Assembly (NCBI RefSeq): GCF_030052995.1
Contig: NZ_JASJPW010000001.1
Span: forward strand, 1,726,001 to 1,790,000
Direction: 5' to 3'
DNA: 64,000 bases
Origin: Gemmobacter sp. 24YEA27
GTDB lineage: Bacteria > Pseudomonadota > Alphaproteobacteria > Rhodobacterales > Rhodobacteraceae
In this document: one piece after another, positions 1 to 7,844 of the stretch
Numbering within the stretch: the stretch's first letter is position 1
Layout: the number at the start of each line of letters is the position of its first letter
The notes under the pieces: model-generated
The model's database searches: none
What the model was told of the DNA's origin: nothing
What the model saw: the letters and a program-made list of their open reading frames with translations, nothing else
Translations under genes and position numbers: made by a program

Positions 1-1102
1 GGGATGCCCATCTGCACGCACGCCATCTGCGACATTGAGCTATGGGAACGCCACCGGTCCGCGAGACCATGGCGGTCGCAAGGGGCGGAACATGATGTTT
101 GGTATGCTCGCCCGCGCGACTACCGGGGGCCTGCGGCTCCGATCTCACAGCATGCCCGGGGGCGGCGCTGCGCCTCGGGCTTGCAGCCAGTTGCCGTCAG
201 GAGGCGCTGGCCTGGCGTTTGCGACGTCTGCTTTCTGAAATCCGAACCGACGCAGGCGGCGCCGGCCCGGGGCGACGGCCCAAGGGGATAGCCGTCGGGG
301 CGCGAAGAAAGCCACGTCGGGCCGATCAGTGCAGCAGAGGTTGGGTCGCTGCTGGTCACCGGCGGGGAGGTGCTTACCCGTCTTTAGCCCCCGCGCCACG
401 CGACAGGCCAGGGAGGCGTCAGGAAGCATGAAAGAAGCGGGGCGCCCCATTCCCTGAGCGCCCCGCAAGTCCAACAGGGAAGACGACGGTCCGATGTGGT
501 TCATCGGTTGTCACGGGGAAAACCAGCAGACAGCGATCTGGTTCCCTGAGAGATGAAATGACCCTGCGGAAAGTATGAGAATGAGCAAGATGACGCCCTT
601 GGAGATCAGCCTGCTCGACGCGGCGGTTGAGGGCGGCCGCATCAGGCACCCACCCATGACGCGCGTGAGAGCGGCGCCGTGCTGAATGAACCCAGACAGG
701 GGATTGCACCGAGTCCTGTCGCAAGGCCTCTGCGATGCCGATCTGCACCAGAGTGGGCGCGCAGCGTGTCGATCAACTCGCTCCTGCAGCGGTGACCGGG
801 ACCGGAGACGCGATCGTCGAACTTGTCGTTCTGGGGAGGCTCTCCGCTGGCCCGGACATGGATGTCGGCAGGATCTGGTTGATGACACAGCACAGGAGAT
901 GCAGGTACGGGTCTCGTATAGCGGAGGCCTGGCTGGCCTCGGGAGAACTGACATCAGCTGTCCGGTCATGCGTCGCCCTCTGGGAAGGCGGTGTGTCTCT
1001 GGACGATGTGAAAGGCGCTGATCTGTTGTGACGCCGCGCGCAGGTGCTTACCAACAGATGGACAAGGCCGATGCCGAGATTTTCGACGATCCTCATTTGC
1101 GA
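1..1102. other. Degenerate stretch without a recognisable gene
   Basis: No frame here gives a protein I recognise. Overlapping frames of 60-150 codons occur on both strands, as expected for high-GC DNA without a gene, and none is convincing as a real start and product. Two frames beginning at 4 and 735 share a short MPICT start, a weak hint of duplicated debris. A hairpin (GGGAAAACCAG with CTGGTTCCC, about 517-553) is visible. Because an IS remnant follows directly, I infer decayed accessory DNA. Confidence 0.4.
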
Positions 1103-1194
1103 CGGCGTTGTTGCGCTAATCGGCTGGAAGCGGATCTGCGCCTTACCCGCGTGACGTTCAGCCCACGGCAATGATCCCGGCGGTGCCGCGAGCA

Positions 1195-2252
1195 TTATAT
1201 TTGTTCATGCGGAGCAGGTGAACGCCACTGGTTCGAGAGAACCTGCGACACAATGCGGATCTGGATCTCTGCAGTTTGCCGATCTGGGTCGCGTGAGGCG
1301 ATGCGCTGGCCAAAGGCCTTGAGGCAGGTCATCCGCGCCTCGACCCGACTTCGGACATGGTCGCCGACTGATCGCTTCCAGTTGGCGCGTCCGGGGCGTC
1401 GTGTTTCGTGCAGGATGTCGTTTCGGACGCGGGCAGCAGGGCAATCCTCTTTCCACGCGCGGCCGTTGCAGCGGACAGGGATGCGCGCTTCGGCTCCCCG
1501 TTCGACGATCGCGCCATGGCATCGCCTGGTGTCATAAGCACCGTCGGCCGTGACCGAGCCGGTCTCTTCCTCCTGGGGGAGCTGCGCCAGCAGGTCTGGC
1601 AGCATCGGGCTGTCGCCTTGTCGACCGGACGTAAATTCGACGGCCCGGACATCACCGGTCTGCGCCTCCATGCCAATATGGACCTTGCGCCACTGCCTGC
1701 GGCGCGACACGCCATGTTTGCGCGCCTGCCACTCCCTGCGTCGGACTTACGCGGCTGCACTGCAGCCACGATTCCTCCTCACGCCGCGGAACCTGATGCC
1801 CCTCGCCGGTTCGCTCGAACCGGTGGCGCTTCACCGGCTCGATGTCGACCAACAGGGTCACGGGACCGTCCGGGCGGCGGCAGGGGATCTGCACCACAAT
1901 CCGTGCCTGACGTCGGCAGAGCCTGGAATAGTCCGGAACAGGCCAGTCCAATCCCGCCATCCCGATCAGGCTGGCGACCAGCCCCACCGTTTGCCGCAGT
2001 GGCAGGCCGAACACCACCTTCAGCGTAAGGCCAATCGTCGGGAAAACAGTCCCCCGGACTGTTTCCTGATCCTCCTCATATCTGGATCGCGCTCTCTGAG
2101 AAGGTCTCAGGGGGACCGCGCCTGCCAGTCTTCGCAGCGTTCCAGACCAGCGCCGGATCGAACCAGATCGAGAGCCAGCCGCGGCGGCGGAGGGCCGCAT
2201 TGTAGTCAGGCCAGTTCGTCCTGCGCTAGCGGGGAGAAGAGGGCTTCGGCAT
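1195..2252 (-). pseudogene. IS5-family transposase, broken
   Basis: The N-terminal part starts at the ATG at 2252 (MPKPSSP) and resembles the IS5-family N-terminal domain (NAALRRRG, WFDPALVW, TGRRGPP), but it has an early TAG after about eight codons. A palindromic insertion at 2034-2079 then shifts the frame. The middle (VVFGLPLRQTVGLVASL, LDWPVPDYS) lies in the next frame and the DDE core (VTADGAYDTRRCH, RNGRAWKEDCPAAR) in another, open from 1710 to 1195. At least one nonsense change and two frame changes are therefore needed to explain it. The DDE residues in the C-terminal half look intact, so decay is fairly recent. Confidence 0.8.
2034..2079. repeat. 46-bp palindromic insertion, copy A
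   Basis: The plus strand shows GGAAAACAGTCC, then CCC, then GGACTGTTTCC (2041-2066), a near-perfect hairpin. Removing 2034-2079 joins the transposase reading AIQI directly to GLTLK as in IS5-family proteins, so this is an inserted piece of 46 nt that shifts the frame by one. A related palindrome sits at about 7067-7113 in another transposase gene. Confidence 0.6.
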
Positions 2253-2449
2253 AGCCATAGCCTAACAGCCGCGATGCACCACGTGAATCCTCCTCGCCGA
2301 TAAGTGCAACAACGCCGCCCCTCTGGCAAACGGGGGGCTTGTTAGCCAAGAACAGAACAGGGCCAGAACGGGGTTATTGAGAACATTGTTGCGAGCGGGC
2401 CTTGCGGATTTTTCAATGGTCGTCTAAACGATTGATCAATCTGGACAAC

Positions 2450-2523
2450 GGCGGGTTGGCGGAGAGGTTACGCAGCGGATTGCAAATCCGTGAAGACCGG
2501 TTCGATTCCGGTACCCGCCTCCA
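2450..2523 (+). tRNA. tRNA-Cys (anticodon GCA)
   Basis: The cloverleaf is visible. The acceptor GGCGGGT (2450-2456) pairs with ACCCGCC (2513-2519), the anticodon loop TTGCAAA lies between CGGAT and ATCCG, and the T-arm carries GGTTCGATTCC. The CCA is encoded at 2521-2523. Anticodon GCA reads cysteine codons. An integrase gene begins 80 bp downstream and points toward it, so the 3' end is the probable attachment site of the adjacent element. Confidence 0.95.
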
Positions 2524-2558
2524 TATTTTTCAATGACTTAGCAGACATGACCGGCCCG

Positions 2559-2606
2559 AGGGTATCATCTAGGGTATCAGGTTTCTGTTCTGTGCCTGTT
2601 CTGTTC
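2559..2606. promoter_or_regulatory. Putative integrase arm sites next to the tRNA-Cys attachment site
   Basis: Two direct copies of AGGGTATCA (2559-2567 and 2571-2579) lie 12 bp apart just inside the element, followed by CTGTTCTG repeated at about 2585-2604. Closely spaced direct repeats beside an attachment site are typical of arm-type binding sites of tyrosine recombinases. Assignment to this integrase is inference from position only. Confidence 0.4.
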
Positions 2607-3603
2607 ATTGCCGTTTCCCCCGCGCTTGACGCACCCGCATTTCCTGCCGGGCCTCGCCTGCGTACTTCGCAATCATCTCTTTGGTGGCATGGCCGGAATA
2701 GGCGGCGATTTCGTCATCATCGCATCCGGCCCATGCCAACTCCTTCACCCCGCGATAGCGCAGCGCGTGAAGGTCATAGGCTTCCAGCCCCAGCCGTTTG
2801 CGCTCTTTCAACATCAGATCAGCCATGTATCGGTAGCTGATCGGGTTGCCGTCCCGCTTGATAAGTATCGGACGGGCAGCAATGGGAACTGCGCCCAGTG
2901 CCGCCTTGGTGCGGTCCAGTGAGGCCTTGAGCTGTTCGGTGCAGGGCAACACCAGCGGCTTGTCGGTCTTGTTCTGGCGAAGTGTCAGGGAATCACCGTC
3001 ATAGTCGCCCCAGCGGAAGCCAACCCAATCGCCGGGGCGTTGGACGCTGCCCACGCCAATTTCGAAGATCAGGCGCGGCAGGCCCTCGGCATCGGTGCGG
3101 AACTTCTCCACCGCCCAATCCGGCCAAGGCAGATGTTCGCGCTGCCGCTCGGTCGGGGTCTTAAGCGCCCGGACACCTTTCGCCGGATTGTTCTGGATCC
3201 AGCCCAGATCAATGGCATGTTCGCAGAGAACAACCAGCATCTGAGGGATGTAATTCGCAAAGCGGGTGCGATGCGCGTTCGCCTTCTGCGCCCCGATTAC
3301 GTCAGCCCGCGTCAGGGACTTCACATCTCGGGTGCCGATCTTCTCGCGCAGATAATCCATCACCTTGTCATAGTCCTGCCGGGTACGCGGCTTGAGGCCG
3401 GTCCAGCGGCCGGACTTACGGTAATCATCCAGGAGCGCCGCCCATGAAATTTTGGCCTGCATCCGCTTGCCCGTCAGGATTTCCCAATACTGGCGGTCGA
3501 ATTCGGCAGTGCCCTCCGCAGCGGTGATGCGGTGCAGCTTGCCTTTGAGCCGGACATAAATACGACCCTCGGGGTGCCGCCAGAGGAATTTCTTGGCTAC
3601 CAA
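2605..3603 (-). CDS. Tyrosine recombinase / phage integrase
   Basis: A 332-residue site-specific recombinase that would integrate and excise the adjacent element at tRNA-Cys. An N-terminal arm-binding and SAM-like region (about residues 1-150) is followed by the catalytic domain. The catalytic arginine is in GSVQRPGDW, the HxxR box in LHALRYRG, the GH in YSGHATKEM, and the nucleophile tyrosine follows in IAKYAGEA. All key residues are present, so the enzyme looks active. The gene ends 81 bp from the tRNA, the usual layout, and its 5' end overlaps the small excisionase-like gene by 7 bp. Confidence 0.9.
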   Translation of the reverse strand: MVAKKFLWRHPEGRIYVRLKGKLHRITAAEGTAEFDRQYWEILTGKRMQAKISWAALLDDYRKSGRWTGLKPRTRQDYDKVMDYLREKIGTRDVKSLTRADVIGAQKANAHRTRFANYIPQMLVVLCEHAIDLGWIQNNPAKGVRALKTPTERQREHLPWPDWAVEKFRTDAEGLPRLIFEIGVGSVQRPGDWVGFRWGDYDGDSLTLRQNKTDKPLVLPCTEQLKASLDRTKAALGAVPIAARPILIKRDGNPISYRYMADLMLKERKRLGLEAYDLHALRYRGVKELAWAGCDDDEIAAYSGHATKEMIAKYAGEARQEMRVRQARGKRQ

Positions 3604-3806
3604 GTTACATCCCCCATACCTTCAGAGGCTTCGCCGCTGGCAATGCGGCGCAAATCGTCTGTAATCCAGCGGTAGACGCCGGGAGCAATTTCACGCCCGC
3701 GCGGCAAGTGCCCCGCCTCAACCAACGAACGGAACTCGGCCACCTTCATATCAAGAAGGCGGGCCGCGCTCGTTTCGCTGGCAAGGATCGGAGCGGAGAT
3801 ACTCAT
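3597..3806 (-). CDS. Excisionase-like small DNA-binding protein
   Basis: A 69-residue protein with a predicted winged-helix or AlpA-like core (ETSAARLLDMKVAEFRSLV, then HLPRGREIAPGVYRW). Such proteins usually act as recombination directionality factors or in choosing between excision and integration. It overlaps the integrase start by 7 bp and follows the MerR-like gene with a one-base TGATG overlap, so the three are probably co-transcribed. The role is inferred from size, fold-like pattern and position, and no specific family is certain. Confidence 0.65.
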   Translation of the reverse strand: MSISAPILASETSAARLLDMKVAEFRSLVEAGHLPRGREIAPGVYRWITDDLRRIASGEASEGMGDVTW

Positions 3807-4327
3807 CAGTCTTCTGCGTCTTTCGGATACGCGATTTCAAGAACAGCTTCTGGGTGGAAACCGGCGCGGGTGGTTACCAGATCGAACACTCGGCTCATGT
3901 TTACAATCGTGGCACCAACCGCGCTGGACTGGATGTTCTGGGTGTAAAAATCGAGCGCGGTTTCGTTCTCCGAAAGGAAAACTTCACGCGCCCAACCCTG
4001 CCCGGCCACCAGCAGCGTGATGCCGTAGCCCTTGTTGAACGGGCACCCTGGAACCCGCGCTTCGTCACCGCTATGCGAGAAGCGGCTGGCAGCGTAGAAA
4101 GCTGCTTTCAGGTCCGTCATTCCCACATCAATCAGAGCTTTCGCAGCCGCGATTTCGATCAGGTTGAAGAAGGTGAACTGGCGATGGCGACCCTGCGAGC
4201 CGCCACCATCAATATCTTTCTGACCAACGATCAGCTTGCGCTTAAGCCAGTTTTGCAGGGTGTCATTTGAAACGCCGGTGGCTTCCACCACCTGTCCGGT
4301 CGAGAATTTTTCGTGGAAGATGTTCAT
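3806..4327 (-). CDS. MerR-like helix-turn-helix regulator of the integrated element
   Basis: A 173-residue protein whose first 60 residues look like a MerR-type winged helix (STGQVVEATGVSNDTLQNW, then a wing region GSQGRHRQFTFF). The remaining 110 residues are not recognised and carry no evident metal-binding cysteine set. It is first in the operon leading to the excisionase-like gene and the integrase. A palindrome, CATATGGT-N6-ACCATATG, lies directly in front of its start and overlaps a probable -10 box, so I infer autoregulation and control of integrase expression. Confidence 0.65.
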   Translation of the reverse strand: MNIFHEKFSTGQVVEATGVSNDTLQNWLKRKLIVGQKDIDGGGSQGRHRQFTFFNLIEIAAAKALIDVGMTDLKAAFYAASRFSHSGDEARVPGCPFNKGYGITLLVAGQGWAREVFLSENETALDFYTQNIQSSAVGATIVNMSRVFDLVTTRAGFHPEAVLEIAYPKDAED

Positions 4328-4335
4328 CTCAGCCT

Positions 4336-4357
4336 CATATGGTTAAATGACCATATG
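4336..4357. promoter_or_regulatory. Palindromic operator of the integrase operon
   Basis: CATATGGT (4336-4343) and ACCATATG (4350-4357) form a perfect 8-bp inverted repeat with a 6-bp spacer, 9 bp upstream of the MerR-like gene. It covers the likely -10 element at 4350-4355. A related half-site (GACCATTTG) lies at about 4381-4389. Binding by the MerR-like protein is inference. Confidence 0.55.
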
Positions 4358-4379
4358 CCCCGATCCATCATAATGTCAA
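4350..4379 (-). promoter_or_regulatory. Sigma-70-type promoter of the MerR-like/excisionase/integrase operon
   Basis: On the minus strand, TTGACA (4379-4374, a perfect -35) is followed after 18 bp by TATGGT (4355-4350). The -10 hexamer is inside the palindromic operator, which suggests simple repression by steric block. Confidence 0.5.
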
Positions 4380-4443
4380 CAGACCATTTGCGGCATGATC
4401 GTGCCGCCAGCGAACCTATTCCGCCCAGATTGGCGTGAAGCGC

Positions 4444-4749
4444 TCAAGGTGAGTGGAAAACCCACTCTTCCGCATGACGACAGTTCCAGAACTGCTCGTT
4501 GCTCCGGGGCTGCCCTATGGCCTTGGCAGTGAGGTGGATGAAGTTACCCAAGGGCGGACTCAGCCCCAGCACGATAGCGCAGCCGGTGAGAGCCGTGCCC
4601 GATGGAACTGTTTCCGCCAGCAATCTTGCCAGCTCAGAACAATGACGGGAAATCTGATCGTCCCTGCTCAGGGAAGGCGAAGAGGCCGCATAAGCCGGGG
4701 CGGCCAGCGCCACAGCAGGCAGGGAAGTGATGAAACTACGCCGCTGCAT
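4444..4749 (-). CDS. Small exported protein, phage-associated, unknown function
   Basis: The chosen start (MQRRSFITSLPAVALAAPAYA) gives 101 residues with a clear N-terminal export signal. The RRSF and the Ala-rich stretch resemble a Tat or Sec signal ending at AYA. The remainder is not recognised. A longer in-frame start at 4803 would lie inside the upstream gene and would hide the signal sequence. The chosen start overlaps the upstream gene by 14 bp, as in tightly packed phage-type operons. One of three small minus-strand genes that probably form one transcript. Confidence 0.55.
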   Translation of the reverse strand: MQRRSFITSLPAVALAAPAYAASSPSLSRDDQISRHCSELARLLAETVPSGTALTGCAIVLGLSPPLGNFIHLTAKAIGQPRSNEQFWNCRHAEEWVFHSP

Positions 4750-4942
4750 GATGCACCTCCGGGCGGGCCTCATAGCCGTGCCGGTCGAGGCGGTCGGCGA
4801 CACGTTCCGCCAGATGTGCCGTTGCGACCAGCAGCGCCGAAAGCTCCCAGCCTGGCTCTTCGCAGGCTATCCGCGCGGCGAGGTTGCAAAGATCCGAGAG
4901 GACCACGGCATCGGAATGCACTTCGGAAATGCGCACGGTCAT
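4736..4942 (-). CDS. Small hypothetical protein of the integrated element
   Basis: A 68-residue acidic-to-neutral protein, mostly predicted helical (LCNLAARIACEEPGWELSALLVATAHLAERVADRL), with no membrane segment and no motif I recognise. It overlaps the preceding gene by 4 bp (ATGA) and the following gene by 14 bp, which supports real translation and co-expression. Confidence 0.55.
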   Translation of the reverse strand: MTVRISEVHSDAVVLSDLCNLAARIACEEPGWELSALLVATAHLAERVADRLDRHGYEARPEVHHAAA

Positions 4943-5127
4943 GCCTGCACCCCCATCAGCTTTTCGGTGCGGCGCAGGGCCGAGCGGACATAGGATCGGG
5001 CCTCACGTTCGCCTTGGCTGTAGCCGTTCGGGCGGGCGGTGGCGTCGAGCGCCAGCGAGAGCATGTCGTGGATTTCGGAAAGGGTTGCGGCAGGCAATGC
5101 CTGTCCGGTATGGCAATGGATAGCCAT
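4939..5127 (-). CDS. Small hypothetical protein, first gene of a three-gene operon
   Basis: A 62-residue protein (MAIHCHTGQ...) with a helical middle (ATLSEIHDMLSLALDATA) and a basic C-terminal half. No family recognised. Its stop overlaps the next start by 4 bp. The 92-bp gap to the divergent RHH gene must hold promoters for both directions. GTCG-TTTT-CGAC at about 5196-5207 is a small palindrome in that gap and might be an operator. Confidence 0.5.
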   Translation of the reverse strand: MAIHCHTGQALPAATLSEIHDMLSLALDATARPNGYSQGEREARSYVRSALRRTEKLMGVQA

Positions 5128-5219
5128 GCGGTGTTTCCTCCAGAAACAGCGTTACGGTTAGGGCTGGCAGGGTGTTCCACCACCTTGTCAGCCCGTGTCG
5201 TTTTCGACATTATCAACCT

Positions 5220-5438
5220 ATGCAGCGGAGCGATGGGTTGTCAACATTGAAAACCGAAAAGAATAAAGGGGGCCGTCCTAGGACAAATGCCACGCCGATC
5301 ACTCTGCGTCTCCCACCGCAGGTTCTTGCATGGGTCGATGAAGAGAGGTCGAAGCTCAATCCAGAACCCACGCGCCCAGAGTTTATCCGCAGGCTGATTG
5401 ATGAACAGCGCGAACGTGGGGCCAACGTAGATGCCTGA
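5220..5438 (+). CDS. Ribbon-helix-helix DNA-binding protein
   Basis: A protein of about 72 residues. After a basic lead (EKNKGGRPRTNA) comes a typical RHH unit: the strand PITLRLPPQVLAWVDEE and two helices ending in EFIRRLIDEQRE. RHH proteins bind DNA as dimers and usually repress transcription, often of their own operon. It is divergent from the small minus-strand genes and overlaps the next gene by 8 bp. The start is uncertain: ATG at 5220 or a TTG about six codons later both fit. Confidence 0.65.
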   Translation: MQRSDGLSTLKTEKNKGGRPRTNATPITLRLPPQVLAWVDEERSKLNPEPTRPEFIRRLIDEQRERGANVDA

Positions 5439-5931
5439 TGAAATGAACCAAATAGCCTCGGGCGTTTACAGCTTCCTCGTTTCGAATTGGGACACTCTCC
5501 TTACCCTAATCATTGCTGCCGTATCTCTGATCGTTTCGATCAGAGCGATCAGAGTCTCAAGGCGATCCGAAGACAGAGCCATGCGCACGGAGATTGCCCA
5601 GATGAGGATACGTGTCAAAGAGAGGCACGTTGCGACTGAAAAAATACTTAGCACATTCCATGGGCGGGCAAGTCGGACGTTAGCCGAGTGGAAAGTGTAT
5701 TTTGCGCGAAATGGAACCTTAGATTCATCGATGTGGGAAGGGAAACAGCGTGAGTTTGAAACCCTCATCGAAGTTACTCAGGCATTAAGGCAGCAGGCGA
5801 GTCATTCTCTTGGATCGCTTCAGGGGCTTGGCGCGGAAGAGTTAGAGGGACGTCTTGTTCAGATGGCGTCATTTCTGGCACAAGCTGAAAATCTTGAGAC
5901 GAACCTCAAGCCACCACCGGCAATCAGATAA
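5431..5931 (+). CDS. Membrane-anchored coiled-coil protein, unknown function
   Basis: 166 residues. One N-terminal membrane segment (about residues 18-38, LLTLIIAAVSLIVSIRAI) is followed by a long charged helical region (RSEDRAMRTEIAQMRIRVKE...) that probably projects into the cytoplasm. It is translationally linked to the RHH gene by an 8-bp overlap. No known family is recognised. Its base composition is less GC-rich than the neighbouring core genes, consistent with imported DNA. Confidence 0.55.
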   Translation: MPDEMNQIASGVYSFLVSNWDTLLTLIIAAVSLIVSIRAIRVSRRSEDRAMRTEIAQMRIRVKERHVATEKILSTFHGRASRTLAEWKVYFARNGTLDSSMWEGKQREFETLIEVTQALRQQASHSLGSLQGLGAEELEGRLVQMASFLAQAENLETNLKPPPAIR

Positions 5932-6050
5932 GAGCTAAGAAGTAAGCGCCGCGCCCCCTGAAGGCTGGACCGCGCTCTCTCGGGGTTTCCCCACTCACCG
6001 AGTAACGGGGATGCCTGGTGCCATGTCGTCAGCACCGGGCGCATCCTGCC

Positions 6051-6401
6051 CTATTCGTCCTGCCAGTCGATGAAGGCCAGCGCGTCCTGCAAGGTCGCGC
6101 CCTCGATCCCTGCTTCCCGCGCCCGTGCAAGCGCCTCGATCATCGTCGCCAGCGCCCGTGCCTTGCCGCCCGCGTCATAGGCCTGCATGGGGCGAACAAC
6201 GTCGATCAGGACGCGATTGCCCAGTTTACCGGTGGCTTCCTCGGCCATCAGCATGGCGATGGGTTGCAGGATCAGCTGGGCCAGATGCCGCTGCGCTTCC
6301 CGCACCAGCGGGCCGGTGGTGGCAGGGTATTGCAGGCCGGGCAGCACCCCGAAGGCAGAGAAGATCGCGCCCTTGGCCTCGGTCAGGAACTTGTCGGCCA
6401 T
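6051..6401 (-). CDS. Phage-associated hypothetical protein
   Basis: 116 residues, mostly helical (AQRHLAQLILQPIAMLMAEEATGKLG, GKARALATMIEALARAREAG). I do not recognise the family. It follows a truncated tail-protein fragment with an 18-bp overlap, which suggests a late phage gene. The preceding gene is cut by an IS, so this gene may have lost its promoter. Confidence 0.5.
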   Translation of the reverse strand: MADKFLTEAKGAIFSAFGVLPGLQYPATTGPLVREAQRHLAQLILQPIAMLMAEEATGKLGNRVLIDVVRPMQAYDAGGKARALATMIEALARAREAGIEGATLQDALAFIDWQDE

Positions 6402-6623
6402 CGAGCGCGACAGGTTAGCGCGCCACCGAGAAGCGGCGTGATCGAAATCGCCTCCTGATCCAGCGCCGCCGGCAGGTCGAGGCTGCCACCGACCAGCAGG
6501 GTCAGCTCTGTCGTCCGGGGACCGGCAATTCCGGCGGTAGATATGGCCCGCGCACGGATCTGGACGGTGTCACCGGAGCTATACTCCTCAATGCTGCCGC
6601 CGCCATGCGCGGCCGGAATGCTA
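6383..6623 (-). pseudogene. C-terminal fragment of a phage tail/fibronectin-like protein, cut by an IS
   Basis: About 80 codons (SIEEYSSGDTVQIRARA, then GPRTTELTLLVGG) resemble the C-terminal fibronectin-type part of large host-specificity tail proteins. The open frame runs into the IS427-type element at 6624, so the 5' portion is missing or separated. No continuation is found on the far side of the IS (7524 onward), so insertion was accompanied by loss of the rest. Confidence 0.5.
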
Positions 6624-6690
6624 GGTCGTGTTGACAAAAGGGATTCCGCTGGCATTCGTCCTATGATTCAAGCTCATCTCTACGTGGGAG

Positions 6691-7519
6691 ATGAGCTTGG
6701 CACGCAACCTGATATCCGACTATGAGTGGACCTTCTTCGAGGGCTTCATTCGTGCCGCCCGGCACTCTAACGGGCGGAAACCTGCGGACCATCGTCTTGT
6801 TCTCGATGGAATTTCCTGGATCACAAGGACTGGTGCGCCATGGCGTGATCTGCCCAAAGAGTTTGGCAAGTGGTCCTCGGTCTACCGTCAGTTCCGCCGG
6901 TGGACTTTGGCGGGATTGTGGGAGGATATCCTGGATGCGCTGAACCACGCTGGGATCGCGCCAGACAAGCTCCAGATGGTCGACAGCACTGTGATCCGCG
7001 CTCATCATCATGCGGCGGGCGCAAAAGGGGGACTGCTGACAAGAGGCTCCTGGCCGTTCGAGAGCGTCCGGTGGGAAAACGATCCACTGGATCGTTTTCT
7101 GGACCACCTTCCACTTCTCGACCAAGATCCATCTCCGCGTCAACGGCGCAGGCCTCCCGATGAGGACCGAGATCACGCCGGGGCAGGATTCCGACTACAC
7201 CGGCTATGATCTGGTGATGGCTGACAATCTGCCCCAACCGACAGTTCTGGTCGCCGACAGGGGCTATGACTCTGATAAAATTCGGGAAGACATCGAGAGC
7301 CGCAACGCCCTGCCCATGATACCGATGCGAAAGAACCGAAGGGTGCGCAAGGCTGTCGACATGACCATCTATACCCTGCGCAACATGGTCGAGCGCTGCT
7401 TCAACAACCTGAAAAACAGCCGCCGCCTTGCAACCCGCTACGACAAAACCGCCGAAAGCTTCCTGGGCTTCGTCGACGTCGCCTGCATCAGGCTCTGGCT
7501 CCGCCATTTGTCAACATGA
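6691..7519 (+). pseudogene. IS427-type DDE transposase interrupted by a palindrome
   Basis: The first frame (from 6691) gives the N-terminal helix-turn-helix and first Asp region (SWITRTGAPWRDLPKEFGK, MVDSTVIRAHHHAAG). The second (to 7519) gives the rest (ADRGYDSDKIRE, PMRKNRRV, ERCFNNLKNSRRLATRYDK, FLGFVDVACIRLWLRH). Between them, 7067-7113 carries GGAAAACGATCC-ACT-GGATCGTTTTCT, which is not expected in the family and displaces FSTKIHLRVNG into the other frame. The N- and C-terminal parts are otherwise well conserved. Confidence 0.8.
7067..7113. repeat. 46-47-bp palindromic insertion, copy B
   Basis: A hairpin of GGAAAACGATCC (7074-7085), ACT, then GGATCGTTTTCT (7089-7100). It shares the outer GGAAAAC/GTTTTC arms and the TCC-NNN-GGA centre with copy A (2034-2079), while the two middle stem bases differ on both sides and still pair. 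The edges are estimated by alignment to copy A. Confidence 0.6.
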
Positions 7520-7523
7520 CCTA

Positions 7524-7844
7524 AGGAAGAGGGGAAAACCTCACACCAATGACTCATTAGTCCCAAAGCGACTCCTTCCATTTCAGAGAAAATATCGCAC
7601 CAACAAACCGCCGGATCAGGCACCTCTTTAAATATGTTGTGCTGAACGGACAAATATGCGTAGATCTAATCATCACATGATACGTTGCCGTTACGCAGAC
7701 CCATAGCCTTTTACATTGTTCAATACATGTTTCCGAGGCGCTATGACTTATGCATTATGCGACTGCGAGACCGTCTCCCCTGAAGCACCCCAGGCCATAA
7801 AGGCACGGCATTACAAAAGGCCGGCGTTAAGTCCCGGGCCGCAT
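7524..7844. other. Intergenic region upstream of the surface-protein locus
   Basis: 321 bp, more AT-rich than its surroundings, with no protein I can support. It probably holds the promoter of the PA14-like gene starting at 7845 plus DNA left over from the IS insertion. No clear promoter hexamers could be picked by eye. Confidence 0.4.

Larger units (their letters stand above)
1103..2317 (-). mobile_element. IS5-family insertion sequence, decayed
   Basis: Two imperfect terminal inverted repeats bound the element. The left end (1104-1124) reads GGCGTTGTTGCGCTAATCGG on the plus strand. The right end (2296-2316) reads GGCGTTGTTGCACTTATCGG on the minus strand, so the first 20 bases differ at two positions. 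The spacing gives about 1.2 kb, normal for the IS5 family. Between them lies a minus-strand DDE transposase gene with stops and frame changes. No clear target duplication is visible. The copy cannot move by itself. Confidence 0.75.
6624..7521 (+). mobile_element. IS5-family element, IS427 group
   Basis: The terminal repeats GGTCGTGTTGACAAA (left, 6624) and GGTCATGTTGACAAA (right end on the minus strand, 7521) differ by one base. A TA dinucleotide flanks both ends (6622-6623 and 7522-7523), the usual target duplication of this group. The length is 898 bp. One transposase gene lies inside and is disrupted by a palindromic insertion. Part of the family normally works as one protein or through frameshifting; here the break coincides with the extra DNA. 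Confidence 0.85.

Noticed and set aside
517..553. Third copy of the 46-bp palindromic element
   Set aside because: The hairpin GGGAAAACCAG...CTGGTTCCC has an 11-nt loop and lacks the TCC-N3-GGA centre of copies A and B.
7716..7844. Longer start of the PA14-like gene at 7716
   Set aside because: The extra 43 residues would precede and hide a good signal peptide, so the ATG at 7845 fits better.
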